A stretch of DNA of 64,000 nt from Halobacteria archaeon AArc-dxtr1 (GCA_025517425.1 JAOPJY010000001.1:1598217-1662216); one strand, 5' to 3'; counted from the stretch's first letter, positions 27,489-38,197 are shown. Notes: a model not told the origin generated them from the sequence alone. Numbers and translations: made by a program.

Positions 27489-28589
27489 ATGAGCAGCGAT
27501 CGGGGAGGATACAGGATACTGCTCGTCGAAGACGACGAGCTCCAGGCGCGGCTGTACCGGACGATGCTCGATCAGGGTGGCGCCCAGGCGAACGCGCCGG
27601 CGGATGGGCGAGCCGTCGTCGAGACGGCCGGGACACTCGAGGAGGCACGCGAATCGATTGAGTCGGCGAAGAAAGACACGGGGTTCGACCTGATCCTGCT
27701 CGATCTGAACCTGCCGGACTCGAGAAAGTTGGCGACGCTCGACGCGATCCTCGAGGCGGTCGAGGAGGCGGCGGTCGTCGCCCTCACAGAGATCGACGAC
27801 GACGAAATCGGCCGACGTACAGTCGAACGAGGCGCCCAGGACTACCTCGTGAAGGATCACGTCACCCCACGCCTGCTGCGACAGACAGTCACGTACGCCG
27901 TCGAGCGCCGGAGCCGAACTGTCCAAGCCGAGCGCCAGCGCCGCGAGCTAGCGATGTTACACTGGTTGACCCGCCACGAGATCAGAGACGACGCCGCGGT
28001 CGTCTTGGGGTGGGCCTCCGAACTCTCCCCGTCGGACCCAAACGAGGCGCGGACCGTCTCGCGGATCGTCGACGCCGGCGAACACATCGTCGAACTCACG
28101 GAGTCGGTCGGCGCGATAGTCCAAGCGATCGAGAAGCCGGCGGCGGCGCTGACGAGCGTCGATATGGAGGCCGTAGTCGCAGAGGAGAGCCGGCGTATCG
28201 AGAGGCGGTACGAGGATGTACGCGTCGCGTTCGATGCGTCCTCGGAAGAGACCGCCGTCCAGGCGGATCGGTTTCTCAACGTCGTCGTCCGAAACGTCCT
28301 GACGAACGTCGCGAGCGAAGACCGCGACGAGAACGATGTGGAGGTGACAGTTCGCCGCGTTGGCGCCGGGGAGGCGGTCGAACTCGAGGTTTCTGTGGGG
28401 CAGGTCAACTCGAACGCAACGAGCAGCGGTCTGTCGCGCCGAGGGGAGTCAGAAGTGGCGAAGCGCGACGTCGGGCTGTTTCTGGTACGGACGTTCGTCG
28501 AGCGATACGGCGGTCGACTCGAGATCGAGGATGGTTCCGGTTCGGAGGGAGGACGTACTGTCCGCGTTACGATTCTAGCGGCCGAGTGA
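27489..28589 (+). CDS. receiver domain-histidine kinase hybrid
   Basis: A 366-residue protein. The N-terminal receiver (about 8-128) has Glu-Asp-Asp at 15-17, phosphoacceptor Asp72 in LLDLNLPDS, Thr100 and Lys122. A HisKA-like helix follows with the candidate His163 in LTRHEIRDD. The C-terminal HATPase-like region has an N-box-like RNVLTNVA and GLFLVRTFVERYGGRLEIED, but I do not see a clear DxGxG box, so ATPase activity may be weak or lost. No sensor or membrane segment is seen; input is presumably phosphorylation of the receiver. Probably co-transcribed with the HxlR-receiver gene. Confidence 0.87.
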   Translation: MSSDRGGYRILLVEDDELQARLYRTMLDQGGAQANAPADGRAVVETAGTLEEARESIESAKKDTGFDLILLDLNLPDSRKLATLDAILEAVEEAAVVALTEIDDDEIGRRTVERGAQDYLVKDHVTPRLLRQTVTYAVERRSRTVQAERQRRELAMLHWLTRHEIRDDAAVVLGWASELSPSDPNEARTVSRIVDAGEHIVELTESVGAIVQAIEKPAAALTSVDMEAVVAEESRRIERRYEDVRVAFDASSEETAVQADRFLNVVVRNVLTNVASEDRDENDVEVTVRRVGAGEAVELEVSVGQVNSNATSSGLSRRGESEVAKRDVGLFLVRTFVERYGGRLEIEDGSGSEGGRTVRVTILAAE

Positions 28590-28639
28590 CAGGAAAGAGG
28601 GACAGTTAACAGAGTTGAGACAGAGCGCGGACGGTGGCC

Positions 28640-28848
28640 CTGAACCACCAAAGTCAGCAGAGCCGCTACGCGAACCCGGACAAACCGTCTCCACCCGCTC
28701 GTTCTGGAACCAGAGCGTGAGGACCTCGGTCAGGGCTGAGCCAGACAGGAGCGTGGTGATTCCGATCCCAACGTGAGAAAGCGCCAGAACGGGACATTCA
28801 ACAGGCCGAACAGGAGCGCCAGCGAGACGCGGAGAAAACGGTTTCCGG
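28640..28848 (-). pseudogene. possible frameshifted remnant of a two-helix membrane protein
   Basis: Downstream of glmS on the same strand, the frame from 28848 reads RVSLALLFGLLNVPFWRFL, then hits a stop; shifting frame near 28766-28770 continues as GIGITTLLSGSALTEVLTLWF and QNERVETVCP. Both pieces are convincing hydrophobic helices with no stop between them if one shift is allowed. There is no start codon. It could be a decayed gene or chance; I cannot assign a family. Confidence 0.35.
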
Positions 28849-28849
28849 A

Positions 28850-28861
28850 GGGCGAAAGCCC
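28850..28861. terminator. GGGC-GAAA-GCCC hairpin after glmS
   Basis: A perfect 4-bp GC stem with a GAAA loop begins 4 bp beyond the glmS stop. It sits where the glmU-glmS mRNA should end, but lacks a following T-run on that strand, so it may stabilise the 3' end rather than terminate. Confidence 0.35.
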
Positions 28862-28864
28862 GTG

Positions 28865-30696
<1,832 letters not shown>

Positions 30697-30697
<1 letters not shown>

Positions 30698-31869
30698 CAG
30701 GAACGCACCTCGGCTTCGTCGTCGATCCGGCCGCGGACCGTCGCGCCGGACTCGATCGTCGCGGCCGCCCCGACGATCGCCCCGGGAACGTAGGTCACGC
30801 CACCATAGTCGGTAACGCGGTCGGCCAGCAACGCGCCGATCGGCTCGTCCTCGAAGAACTGGTCGCCGACGCGGACGTCGCCCGGCCCACCGGGGACGAC
30901 CGTCCCGGGGCCGACGTCGACGCCGACGCCCGTCACGCACTGGACGATCGCAGCGGCAGCCCCAATCCTGGTGTCGGCGTCGATCACGCTGCGCTCGACG
31001 ACGGCGTTCGAGCCGACGGTCACGTTCTCACCGAGGGACGCGTGAGGGCCGACGACGGCGCCGGCGCCGATCTCGCAGTCGCGATCGACGACGACAGGCG
31101 GACGGACAGTCGCAGTCTCGTGAACCGTCGCCGAATTGGCGATTTCGTCGCCGATGACTCTCTCGTAGAAGAGGGTATCAGAGACGTCGAGGAGGTCCCA
31201 GGGGTACATCGCGTCGATCCAGCAGCCCTCGGAGACGACGCCACGAACCGATTCGCCGGCGTCGATCAGCGCCGAGATAGCGTCGGTCAGCGAGCGCTCG
31301 CCCGCACCCGGGTCGATCCCGTAGACCGCATCAAGTATCCTGGGTTCGACGACGTAGACCCCGGCGTTGAGCCGGTAGGGCCGGTCGTCTTCCGGACAGT
31401 CGACGATCTCTGTGACCGCGTCGCCGTCGAGCAAGACGCCGCCGTACTCGCCGATCTCCTGGCGAGCGAGCAGCCCGAGCGTCGCGACGTCGCCGCGTTC
31501 GTGGGCGTCACAGACGTCCGCGACGATCCGGCTGTCGACGAACTGGTCGCCGTTGACGACGAGCGTCGGGCCATCGACGGTCTCGGCCGCGGCTGCCAGG
31601 GCGTGACCGGTGCCGAGCTGGCGCTCCTGATCGACGTATGTCAGCTCGCGGTCCCGATAGGTCGAGCCGAAGTGCGATCGGATGCGATCGCCACGGTAGC
31701 CGACGACGACCGCGAGTTCGTCGATGCCGGCAGCGATCAGCTGGTCGAAGACGTGGGCGAGGATGGGACGGGTTCCGGCCGGCAGCATCGGCTTGGGTCG
31801 GTTTCGCGTGAGCGGACGAAGCCTAACGCCCTCGCCGGCCGCGAGCACGATGGCAGTAGAGGCGCTCAT
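30697..31869 (-). CDS. glmU: bifunctional sugar-1-phosphate nucleotidyltransferase / acetyltransferase, GlmU-like
   Basis: A 390-residue protein. The nucleotidyltransferase domain (about 1-230) begins [15 protein letters not shown] and contains [12 protein letters not shown] and VVNGDQF. The C-terminal left-handed beta helix (about 245-390) is built from hexapeptide repeats such as [21 protein letters not shown]. In archaea such proteins acetylate glucosamine-1-phosphate and form UDP-GlcNAc; since glmS is coupled downstream, that assignment is favoured over glucose-1-phosphate thymidylyltransferase. ATG 31869 ([12 protein letters not shown]) is taken over the GTG-type start 21 bp upstream. 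Confidence 0.9.
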
Positions 31870-31969
31870 ACACCTGCCGCAGAGCGCCACTGTATTTCGT
31901 TTGGGCCATCTTACAACCGGGGCGTCGAATCGTTCAGGCCGAACGACCGATCGGATAACCGAATTACCA

Positions 31970-32009
31970 ACTGGAAACCGTCTCCCACGACTGGAAACCG
32001 TCTCCCACG
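31970..32009. repeat. two perfect 20-bp direct repeats upstream of pcn
   Basis: ACTGGAAACCGTCTCCCACG occurs twice back to back (31970-31989 and 31990-32009), 71 bp before the PCNA start and just upstream of its TATA-like TTTTTATGG (about 32048). The first copy is preceded by CCA, giving CCAACTGGAAACC, which is reminiscent of the dyad core of archaeal origin-recognition boxes. Position fits a regulatory site of pcn or of the divergent glmU. Confidence 0.65.
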
Positions 32010-32079
32010 GACGCTTTCAGGCGCCGCGCTCGCGCGTAAAGGGTGGCTTTTTATGGCAACCGTCCGTACCCCGACGCAT

Positions 32080-32823
32080 ATGTTCAAGGCCATCGTGAGC
32101 GCGGAAACGCTCACCAGCGCGCTCGATTCGGTGAGCGTGCTGGTCGACGAGTGTAAGATCCACCTCGAGGAAGAGGGACTCGAGATCCGGGCCGTCGACC
32201 CCGCGAACGTCGGGATGGTCGATCTCTCGCTCGACGCGTCGGCCTTCGAGTCCTACGAGGCCGACGGCGGCCTGATCGGTGTCGACCTCTCGCGGCTCGA
32301 GGATATCGCGGGAATGGCCGACTCCGGCCAGTTGATCCAGTTCGAACTCGACGAGGAGACCCGAAAGCTCCACATCCAGATCGACGGCCTCGAGTATACG
32401 CTTGCGTTGATCGACCCGGACTCGATCCGCCAGGAGCCCGACATTCCGGATCTCGATCTTCCCGCCGAAGTTGTTCTTGAGGGGAAAGACGTCAACCGGT
32501 CGGTGAAAGCCGCCGACATGGTTTCCGATCACATCGCCCTCGGTGTCGACGAGAGCGGCGAGTTCTTCTACGTGAACGCAGAGGGAGACACCGACGACGT
32601 CCACTTGGAACTCACGCAGGAGGATCTGATCGACCTCCAGGTCGGACCGGCGCACTCGCTGTTCAGCCTCGACTATCTAAAGGACATGGACAAGGCGATC
32701 CCCGGCGACGCAGAGGTGACGGTGGCACTCGGCGAGGAGTTCCCGATTAAGCTGTTCTTTGGCTTTGCAGAGGGACAGGGGCAGGTCACGTATATGCTCG
32801 CGCCACGGATTCAGAGCGATTAA
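32080..32823 (+). CDS. pcn: DNA polymerase sliding clamp PCNA
   Basis: A 247-residue PCNA starting [11 protein letters not shown] and ending in [13 protein letters not shown], matching haloarchaeal PCNA throughout, including [26 protein letters not shown] and [33 protein letters not shown]. It forms a homotrimeric ring that tethers polymerases, ligase and FEN1 to DNA; RfcS encoded at 39.8 kb helps load it. An ATG 27 bp upstream (32053) is in frame but the family start is the one used. It is divergent from glmU-glmS. Confidence 0.98.
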   Translation: MFKAIVSAETLTSALDSVSVLVDECKIHLEEEGLEIRAVDPANVGMVDLSLDASAFESYEADGGLIGVDLSRLEDIAGMADSGQLIQFELDEETRKLHIQIDGLEYTLALIDPDSIRQEPDIPDLDLPAEVVLEGKDVNRSVKAADMVSDHIALGVDESGEFFYVNAEGDTDDVHLELTQEDLIDLQVGPAHSLFSLDYLKDMDKAIPGDAEVTVALGEEFPIKLFFGFAEGQGQVTYMLAPRIQSD

Positions 32824-32945
32824 TCGCCAGCACGCAGCGTCTCAGTGACGACGAGCCCAGTTCGACAACTGCGTTCAACAGCGCAAGTGGCTACAGTTTC
32901 GACACCGGCAACGCAGGAGCCGTTCGGCCGGCGACGACCGGGTGG

Positions 32946-33389
32946 TTACGCATCGAACGGTTTCAGTCCCGCGTTCGTGAACGTTCGACCCGAGAGATCG
33001 TCTGGTACCAGCCGGTAGAACCGCATCGAGAGCTCCTCGACCGACGCGTCGGGAAACACGTTTAACGTCGGAATGTCGGCGTTGTCGGCGATCGCCGCCG
33101 CGGCGCAAGAGTGTGCTGCCTCGGGAACACGTTCAAGCGAGCCGCTGACGATCACACTTTCGGCCGGCTCCTCGGTGTAAACGGTGAGCGTAGCGGTGTC
33201 CGTGGTTTCGGCGAACGCCAGCTTTCGGGAGTCGTCGACGACGACGAACTGAAAGTAGACGTTCTCGCCGTCGTAGCCGAACGATTCGGGGATTGCGTAC
33301 GTGTCACCAGCGTCGCTGAGTGACAGCACGCCAGTCCCTTCGCGCGTGAGCAACTCGTCGATCATCGACCGGTCCATCACAGCAGCCAT
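32946..33389 (-). CDS. pyridoxamine 5'-phosphate oxidase-like flavin-binding split-barrel protein
   Basis: A 147-residue protein of the haloarchaeal PNPOx-like family: GTGVLSLSDAGDTYAIPESFGYDGENVYFQF is the split-barrel core, followed by SGSLERVP and VFPDASVEEL. Members bind FMN or F420 or have lost the cofactor; the substrate is unknown. Length and start (MAAVMDRSMIDELL) are typical. It converges on pcn with a 122-bp gap in which I see nothing. Confidence 0.85.
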   Translation of the reverse strand: MAAVMDRSMIDELLTREGTGVLSLSDAGDTYAIPESFGYDGENVYFQFVVVDDSRKLAFAETTDTATLTVYTEEPAESVIVSGSLERVPEAAHSCAAAAIADNADIPTLNVFPDASVEELSMRFYRLVPDDLSGRTFTNAGLKPFDA

Positions 33390-33473
33390 TTCGGGAGAGG
33401 GTTTGGACGGCAGAAACCTATCAGTTGAGAGAGTTCCAGCTTCGTGGGAAAATCCAATTAGATGTCTGAGACG

Positions 33474-34364
33474 TTACTCGAGTGCAGGATCGGCAGCGCT
33501 TTCCGGACGATCGGAAACAGCCTCGCGAAGCACGCTCGTCGTTTCGGCGGCCGACTCGATCGGGAACAGATGGCCACCGTCGACGTACTCGAGGCGGGCG
33601 TTCGGTATTGCGTCGGCGAGTATCTCGGCGTTCTCGGGTGGAATAACGCGATCGTCACGGCCGTGGAGCACGAGTGTCGGAGCACGGATACGGTCCAGGC
33701 GATCACCGGCATCGAATCCGGAGAGGGCAGCGAGCTGAGCCCACTGGGCGGCCGGGCCGGCGTCCTGCTCGAGACGCCACTCGACAATCTGTTCTAACAG
33801 GTGAGGGTTGCGATTGACGAAGCGCTCGGCGAACAGCGGGCGCGTCCGATCGCGCATCACGTCCCGATCGGTGGTGCCGGACGGAGAGTCAAACGCCTGC
33901 TTACGAACGTCTTCGGGCATTGGAACCGCCGTATCGCCGCCCGACGTCGTCCCGCAGAGGGTAAGCGTCTCCACCCGCGAGTGCTCGGCGGCGTAGACCT
34001 GAGCGATCACGCCGCCCAGTCCGAGCCCGACGAGGTGGACGCGCCGGAGCCGTGCGTCTTCGAGCACTGCCTCGAGATCGGCGACGAGTCCGGAAACGGA
34101 GTATCCAGCGACCGATCCGGGGAGTCGCCGTCGCAGCGGGTCGGGTACTCGACCCACAAGGGGCGGAAGGCCAAGCGCTGATCGGCCCGTCCCCCGCGTG
34201 TCGGGTACGATAACCCGCCGGTCCTCGGCGAGGGCGTCGCGCTGCCAGCGCCACGACCAGCGACCGAGACCGAGCCCCTGGAGCAAGACGACCGGCGCAG
34301 TGTCGGACGGGCCGTCGTCGCGCTCGTAGAACAGCGACGTTCCGTCCCTCGTGAGCTGTGGCAT
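33474..34364 (-). CDS. alpha/beta-hydrolase fold protein lacking the nucleophile serine
   Basis: A 296-residue protein beginning MPQLTRDGTSLFYERDD. The fold is clear: VVLLQGLGLGRWSWRWQ (oxyanion region), PDTRGTGRS, LHGRDDRVIPPENA (acid) and VDGGHLFPIE (His). At the nucleophile elbow the sequence is VGLGLGGVI (residues 112-120): Gly115 stands where G-x-S-x-G has Ser. Acid and His are retained. A paralogue at 45.8 kb has the same change. Either a non-hydrolytic role or a different nucleophile is possible. It is divergent from priL. Confidence 0.85.
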   Translation of the reverse strand: MPQLTRDGTSLFYERDDGPSDTAPVVLLQGLGLGRWSWRWQRDALAEDRRVIVPDTRGTGRSALGLPPLVGRVPDPLRRRLPGSVAGYSVSGLVADLEAVLEDARLRRVHLVGLGLGGVIAQVYAAEHSRVETLTLCGTTSGGDTAVPMPEDVRKQAFDSPSGTTDRDVMRDRTRPLFAERFVNRNPHLLEQIVEWRLEQDAGPAAQWAQLAALSGFDAGDRLDRIRAPTLVLHGRDDRVIPPENAEILADAIPNARLEYVDGGHLFPIESAAETTSVLREAVSDRPESAADPALE

Positions 34365-34508
34365 AGTCGATCCGACGCGGCGGACGCCCTTAATATGTGG
34401 CGCAGCCCGGTGTGGGCGACGAGAGGGAAGCGACCGACTCGCGAGCGTGTGCCCGGGATCGACGCCCAACCAGCGCGCTTAACCTCCCCGAGTAATATCC
34501 TCTTACCG

Positions 34509-35594
34509 ATGCAGCGACTGCACGCCCGGTACCCGTTTCTCGCAGCGGCCCGCGAGGCCGTCGCCACGGAGGCGGTCGATCTGGCCACCGTCGTCGAGCA
34601 GGACGACGCGGTCGTCGAGCGCGCTCGAGAGCGCGTCGTCGGCGCGCTGAAGGCGGGTGACGTGGGCGATCCCCACCGCGACGCTCGCGTCGAGTTACTC
34701 TCCTATCCCGTCGCACGGGTACTGGTCTCGCTGGGTAATACGCCACTACTCGTCCGAAAGTACGCCAGCGCCGAGGCGGAGGCGGCGTTCGAACGGTTCA
34801 CGAGCGAGCTAGCGGACACCACGGAGCTCAAAAGCGTCGAGACGGCGGGACTAGACCTCGAGACGCTCCTCGCGGAGTTCGATCTGGCGGAGTCAGTCCA
34901 AGCGGACGCGGCCGCGAGCGGGACCGAGCCGGCGTACCGGGTTGACGTGGGAACGTACCTCCGGCTCTCGGGCGATCTCTGGGGCGACGAGTGGCGGCTG
35001 GTGAACCGTCCCCTCGCCGACGGCGAGATCCGTCTCGACGAGCGCGAGTTGCTGACGCTGCTGCGGGAGGCGGTCCGCGAGCGCGTCGCCGACGGGTTGC
35101 CCTTCGACGTGCCAGAGCCGATCGCCGCAGCACTCGAGTCTGAAGCCGAGACGGTACAGGACGTACTCGCCGAACTCGATCTCACGCGGGAGATCGATAC
35201 GGTGGTTCCAGACCTCTTTCCGCCGTGTATGAAGGCGCTGCTGGACCAGATCCAGAAGGGCGAACACCTCCCCCACCACTCTCGCTTTGCGATCACCGCC
35301 TTCCTGACGAGTATCGGGATGTCGACCGACGAGATCGTCGATCTCTACCGGGTGAACTCCTCGTTTGGCGAGGAGATGACCCGTTACCAGACCGACCACA
35401 TCGCCGGCGAGACGTCGCCGACGGAGTACTCCCCGCCGTCGTGTGCCACGATGCAGTCTTACGGTGACTGCGTGAACAAAGACGACCTCTGCGAGCGGAT
35501 TCCACACCCGATGGCCTACTACGAAGAGCGGATCGACGACGCCGACGAAGACGAGTTAGACGACTGGCGAGAGTCAGCCGACAAAGCAGCGTAG
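34509..35594 (+). CDS. priL: DNA primase large subunit PriL
   Basis: A 361-residue PriL beginning MQRLHARYPFLAAAREAV. The C-terminal Fe-S domain has the expected four cysteines: LFPPCMKALL, then PPSCATMQSYGDC and DDLCERIPHPMAYY. KGEHLPHHSRFAITAFL is another family signature. PriL regulates and extends RNA-primer synthesis by PriS, whose gene is not in the window. The ATG at 34509 was chosen; the upstream frame overlaps the divergent hydrolase gene's promoter. Confidence 0.95.
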   Translation: MQRLHARYPFLAAAREAVATEAVDLATVVEQDDAVVERARERVVGALKAGDVGDPHRDARVELLSYPVARVLVSLGNTPLLVRKYASAEAEAAFERFTSELADTTELKSVETAGLDLETLLAEFDLAESVQADAAASGTEPAYRVDVGTYLRLSGDLWGDEWRLVNRPLADGEIRLDERELLTLLREAVRERVADGLPFDVPEPIAAALESEAETVQDVLAELDLTREIDTVVPDLFPPCMKALLDQIQKGEHLPHHSRFAITAFLTSIGMSTDEIVDLYRVNSSFGEEMTRYQTDHIAGETSPTEYSPPSCATMQSYGDCVNKDDLCERIPHPMAYYEERIDDADEDELDDWRESADKAA

Positions 35595-35621
35595 CGGCAA
35601 CAAAGACGACCGCGAGACCTC

Positions 35622-35897
35622 CTACCGGCGCAGCAGTCCCGTGGAACTCCCTGCCGAACTCGCGTCAGCATCGGAGCCGTCTTCGGGCTCGTTCATCGTG
35701 AACGCGAGTGCGACGCCGACGCCGACCAGCAGCAAGATGAAGCCGACAATCGTCAAGACGAGAAGTTCGCCGCCTTCTGGGGAGAGGGTTCCGTTTTCGC
35801 CGCCGTAGGTGGATCCGATCGAAAGCATAGCCCCGATCATCACGAGGACGACGACGACGGAGACGACGATTTCGATGAGTCGCTCACGCTCGAGCAT
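35622..35897 (-). CDS. small two-helix membrane protein
   Basis: A 91-residue protein, start MLERERLIEIVVSVVVV. Two hydrophobic helices (about 8-28 and 47-68: LLVLTIVGFILLLVGVGVALAF) flank a short outside loop STYGGENGTLSPEGG; the C-terminal tail is acidic and Ser-rich. The pattern recurs in haloarchaeal genomes beside priL, by recall, but no function is known. It converges on priL with a 27-bp gap. The 194-bp gap to its right holds only a TATA-like GAGTTATACC. Confidence 0.7.
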   Translation of the reverse strand: MLERERLIEIVVSVVVVLVMIGAMLSIGSTYGGENGTLSPEGGELLVLTIVGFILLLVGVGVALAFTMNEPEDGSDADASSAGSSTGLLRR

Positions 35898-36091
35898 TAC
35901 GCGGGAAATTCGTCGGGCCAGCCAAAAGCGTGTCGAAGGCCCGCTATCGATGGCGGCGATGCAAGCGCTGTCGGATGGCACTGATGCGAGATTCGACGCG
36001 ACCAGGATCTGGCCGGCGCGGGAGTTATACCGCCTGAGACCCTCCTAGAGGTGTAGCGCCATCCGACCGATAGCAGCCCCGACGCACCCCT

Positions 36092-36724
36092 ATGAACACG
36101 ATCGCGTCACCGAAAGCGAGCCTGCCAGTACCGTCCCCAGAGATACCACAGCGAGCGCTCCGCGCACGCACGGAGCCCATGTCCGTGCTCGCGCTCGGCG
36201 ACGGCCTCTACGAGGTCGAGTCCGCGAGTGAAACCACCTACCTCGTCGATCTCGAAGCCGGTCGCTGTAGCTGCCCGGATCACGTCTTTCGTCACACCCG
36301 GTGTAAGCACGTTCGGCGCGTCGCCATCGAGATCACCGACGGCCGAACGCCACCGCCCGGACTGATCGTCCGCGCCTGTGACGACTGCCGGGAGCGGGTG
36401 TTCGTCCCGGAACAGACACCCGAGCCCGTCTACTGCGACCGCCACCGGATCCGCCCCGGCGATGCGGTCCGAGACCGAGAAACCGGCGACCGCCTGGTCG
36501 CCGTCGACGTCTCGGACCGGCGGGCCGACGCCGTCTTCGTCGGCGACGGAGAGACGACCGTCGCCGACTACGCGACCAACGAGAGCTACGATCCCGACGT
36601 CCCGGTCGTCGGCGCGATCTACCCGCATGCGACCGTCGCAAAAAACGGCGTCGTCCCGGAGTCGCTCAGAGTCTACGTCTTCCCGCGGACGCGGCTACAA
36701 CGGATCACCCGAGACCGGCGGTAA
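36092..36724 (+). CDS. SWIM zinc-finger protein
   Basis: A 210-residue protein. Residues about 30-75 contain a SWIM finger: CSCPDHVFRHTRCKH (CxC...HxxCxH), in the context YLVDLEAGRCSCPDH. A second Cys set (CDDCRERVF, VYCDRH, near 92-115) may be another zinc site. SWIM domains bind DNA or proteins, for example with Rad51 paralogues, but this protein has no second known domain. The C-terminus (VVGAIYPHATVAKNGVVP) is conserved-looking but unassigned. Confidence 0.82.
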   Translation: MNTIASPKASLPVPSPEIPQRALRARTEPMSVLALGDGLYEVESASETTYLVDLEAGRCSCPDHVFRHTRCKHVRRVAIEITDGRTPPPGLIVRACDDCRERVFVPEQTPEPVYCDRHRIRPGDAVRDRETGDRLVAVDVSDRRADAVFVGDGETTVADYATNESYDPDVPVVGAIYPHATVAKNGVVPESLRVYVFPRTRLQRITRDRR

Positions 36725-36881
36725 TATCGTTTTGTGAAGGCGCCGAGAGCGGTTGCCGCGAGTTCACGACCACCAGCAGTGGCGTGGACGACCGCCGATA
36801 GAGGGATAACTGCCTTCGAGAGAGAGAGCTACCTTCGATGGGAGCTCCGGCTTTTTGGGGTACGATCGCATACGCCAGTGC

Positions 36882-37286
36882 ATGCTCCGCGAACTGCTGA
36901 TCGCCTTCGGCGTCATCGAGATCCTGGTTCCACAACCTATCGTCGACGCCTGCGAGCGAATCGGACTCGAGAATCCGGACGCGGCGGAGCTGCGCTCGAA
37001 GGCGCTCGTGCTTGCCCGGCTTGAGGGGGCACTCGTCGTCTTGGCGCTGGTCCGCGGGCGAGAGGGGTCGCCAATCGCCCGGGGGCTCCTGACCGGCGCC
37101 GGGCTGGCGGCGCTGCTCGTTCCGCGGCCGTTGATCCGATTCAGCCAGCACTTCGCCTACGAGAACCCGACCGATCTCCAGTTGAAACCGTGGGTCGTCC
37201 CCGCGACGCGGCTGCTAGGAGCCTGTTATCTGCTCGTGGCGGCGCTTTCCACCCGGTCGACGCCGGCGACGGACGAGGCGGTGTAA
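36882..37286 (+). CDS. membrane protein built from two internal repeats
   Basis: A 134-residue protein from ATG 36882 (MLRELLIAFGVIEI). The two halves align: RELLIAFGVIEILVPQPIVD...GLENPD...RLEGALVVLAL against RGLLTGAGLAALLVPRPLIR...AYENPT...RLLGACYLLVAL. Each repeat has a hydrophobic helix, an LVP-P turn, an amphipathic segment with ENP, and a second helix, so four spans in all. I know no function. Confidence 0.75.
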   Translation: MLRELLIAFGVIEILVPQPIVDACERIGLENPDAAELRSKALVLARLEGALVVLALVRGREGSPIARGLLTGAGLAALLVPRPLIRFSQHFAYENPTDLQLKPWVVPATRLLGACYLLVAALSTRSTPATDEAV

Positions 37287-37345
37287 ATCACACGGGAGAG
37301 CGAGTGGGGTGAACGCGGCCGCAAGAAGTATCGGCGGTCGGAGCG

Positions 37346-37708
37346 CTACCGACCCGCAATTGCGTTCTTCGCACGCTCGCCGAGGCTGGGTTCTGGCTCG
37401 GGTTCGGTGCGAAGGCGCTGTTTGGCCATCGTCCGGATACCCCCAGAGTCACCCGACTGGCCGCCGGTGTCGACCACCCAGTTCGGAAGCTGGCCTTCGA
37501 TCTCGCGGCGCTTCTCGTCGCGCAGCGTCCCATACTTCCGGAGCGCGAGCCCGATCCCGATGAACAGGCCGGCGTCGAGCAGCTCGCGTTTGAACCGCGT
37601 CGAGTCGTTTCGGAGGGCGATCGCCTTGAGTAGCGAGACGGCGCCGATCCCGAGGTAGAGCATCGAACGCCGCCGCGGATCGCCCGAGAGCAGCTGTCGG
37701 TAATCCAT
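37346..37708 (-). CDS. hypothetical protein, weakly membrane-associated
   Basis: A 120-residue protein starting MDYRQLLSGDPRRRSMLYLG. Two short hydrophobic stretches (LYLGIGAVSLLKAIAL and LLDAGLFIGIGLAL) are followed by a charged tail with RTEPEPEPSLGERAKNAIAGR. Acidic bias and codon use indicate a real gene; I recognise no family. It converges on the duplicated membrane protein and lies 48 bp from the GNAT gene on its strand. Confidence 0.65.
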   Translation of the reverse strand: MDYRQLLSGDPRRRSMLYLGIGAVSLLKAIALRNDSTRFKRELLDAGLFIGIGLALRKYGTLRDEKRREIEGQLPNWVVDTGGQSGDSGGIRTMAKQRLRTEPEPEPSLGERAKNAIAGR

Positions 37709-37756
37709 AGGCGCCGCGACGTACCACGGTCTCGATGATAAACGTGTGGCCGGGAG

Positions 37757-38194
37757 TCACCGGGACCGATCGCGGTAGCCGCGAAAACGCCGGTCGTCGA
37801 TGGGCTCGATGTGAAAGGAAAGCGCCTCGTAGAACGGTCGCACGTCGGCGTCGAACCGCGCCGTCAGCGTCGGCTCGCGTTCGGCTGCGTGCTCGACGAG
37901 TGCGCGGCCGATTCCACGGTCGCGGTGGCGGCGACGGACGCCGATCGCGGCGATGTGTGCGCTTTCTGCACCTGGTTCGAGGACGAGCGTTCCGAGAATG
38001 CGCTCGCGAGTCGACTCGCCGTGATCCGAGCTATTAGCCGAGTCTGCAGCGCGGGAAACGCGGTCGGTCGCCACCAGGACGTCACCCGCCTCGATCCGTC
38101 CCTCGACGTTGCCGGGTTCGAGCATCGCGGCGTCTAAGATGCGCCTGACGTCGATGGCGTCGGCTGGCCTGGCAGTGCGAACGCGAACGGACAC
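37757..38194 (-). CDS. GNAT-family N-acetyltransferase
   Basis: A 145-residue protein read from GTG 38194. The acetyl-CoA binding motif is RRRHRDRGIGRALVEHAAER (R/QxxGxG/A pattern), preceded by the strand HIAAIGV, followed by VRPFYEALSF. A Ser/Asp-rich insertion (about 48-66) separates motifs. Acceptor unknown. It starts 3 bp after the stop of the samp2 gene and is probably co-transcribed with it. Confidence 0.88.
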   Translation of the reverse strand: MSVRVRTARPADAIDVRRILDAAMLEPGNVEGRIEAGDVLVATDRVSRAADSANSSDHGESTRERILGTLVLEPGAESAHIAAIGVRRRHRDRGIGRALVEHAAEREPTLTARFDADVRPFYEALSFHIEPIDDRRFRGYRDRSR

Positions 38195-38197
38195 CGG

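Noticed and set aside
28600-28864. Plus-strand Gln/Arg/Glu-rich stretch resembling a coiled coil
   Set aside because: No start or continuous frame; it is the complement of the hydrophobic minus-strand remnant.
31042-32079. Long in-frame extension upstream of pcn
   Set aside because: It is antisense to glmU and crosses the tandem repeat and pcn promoter; PCNA starts at [11 protein letters not shown].
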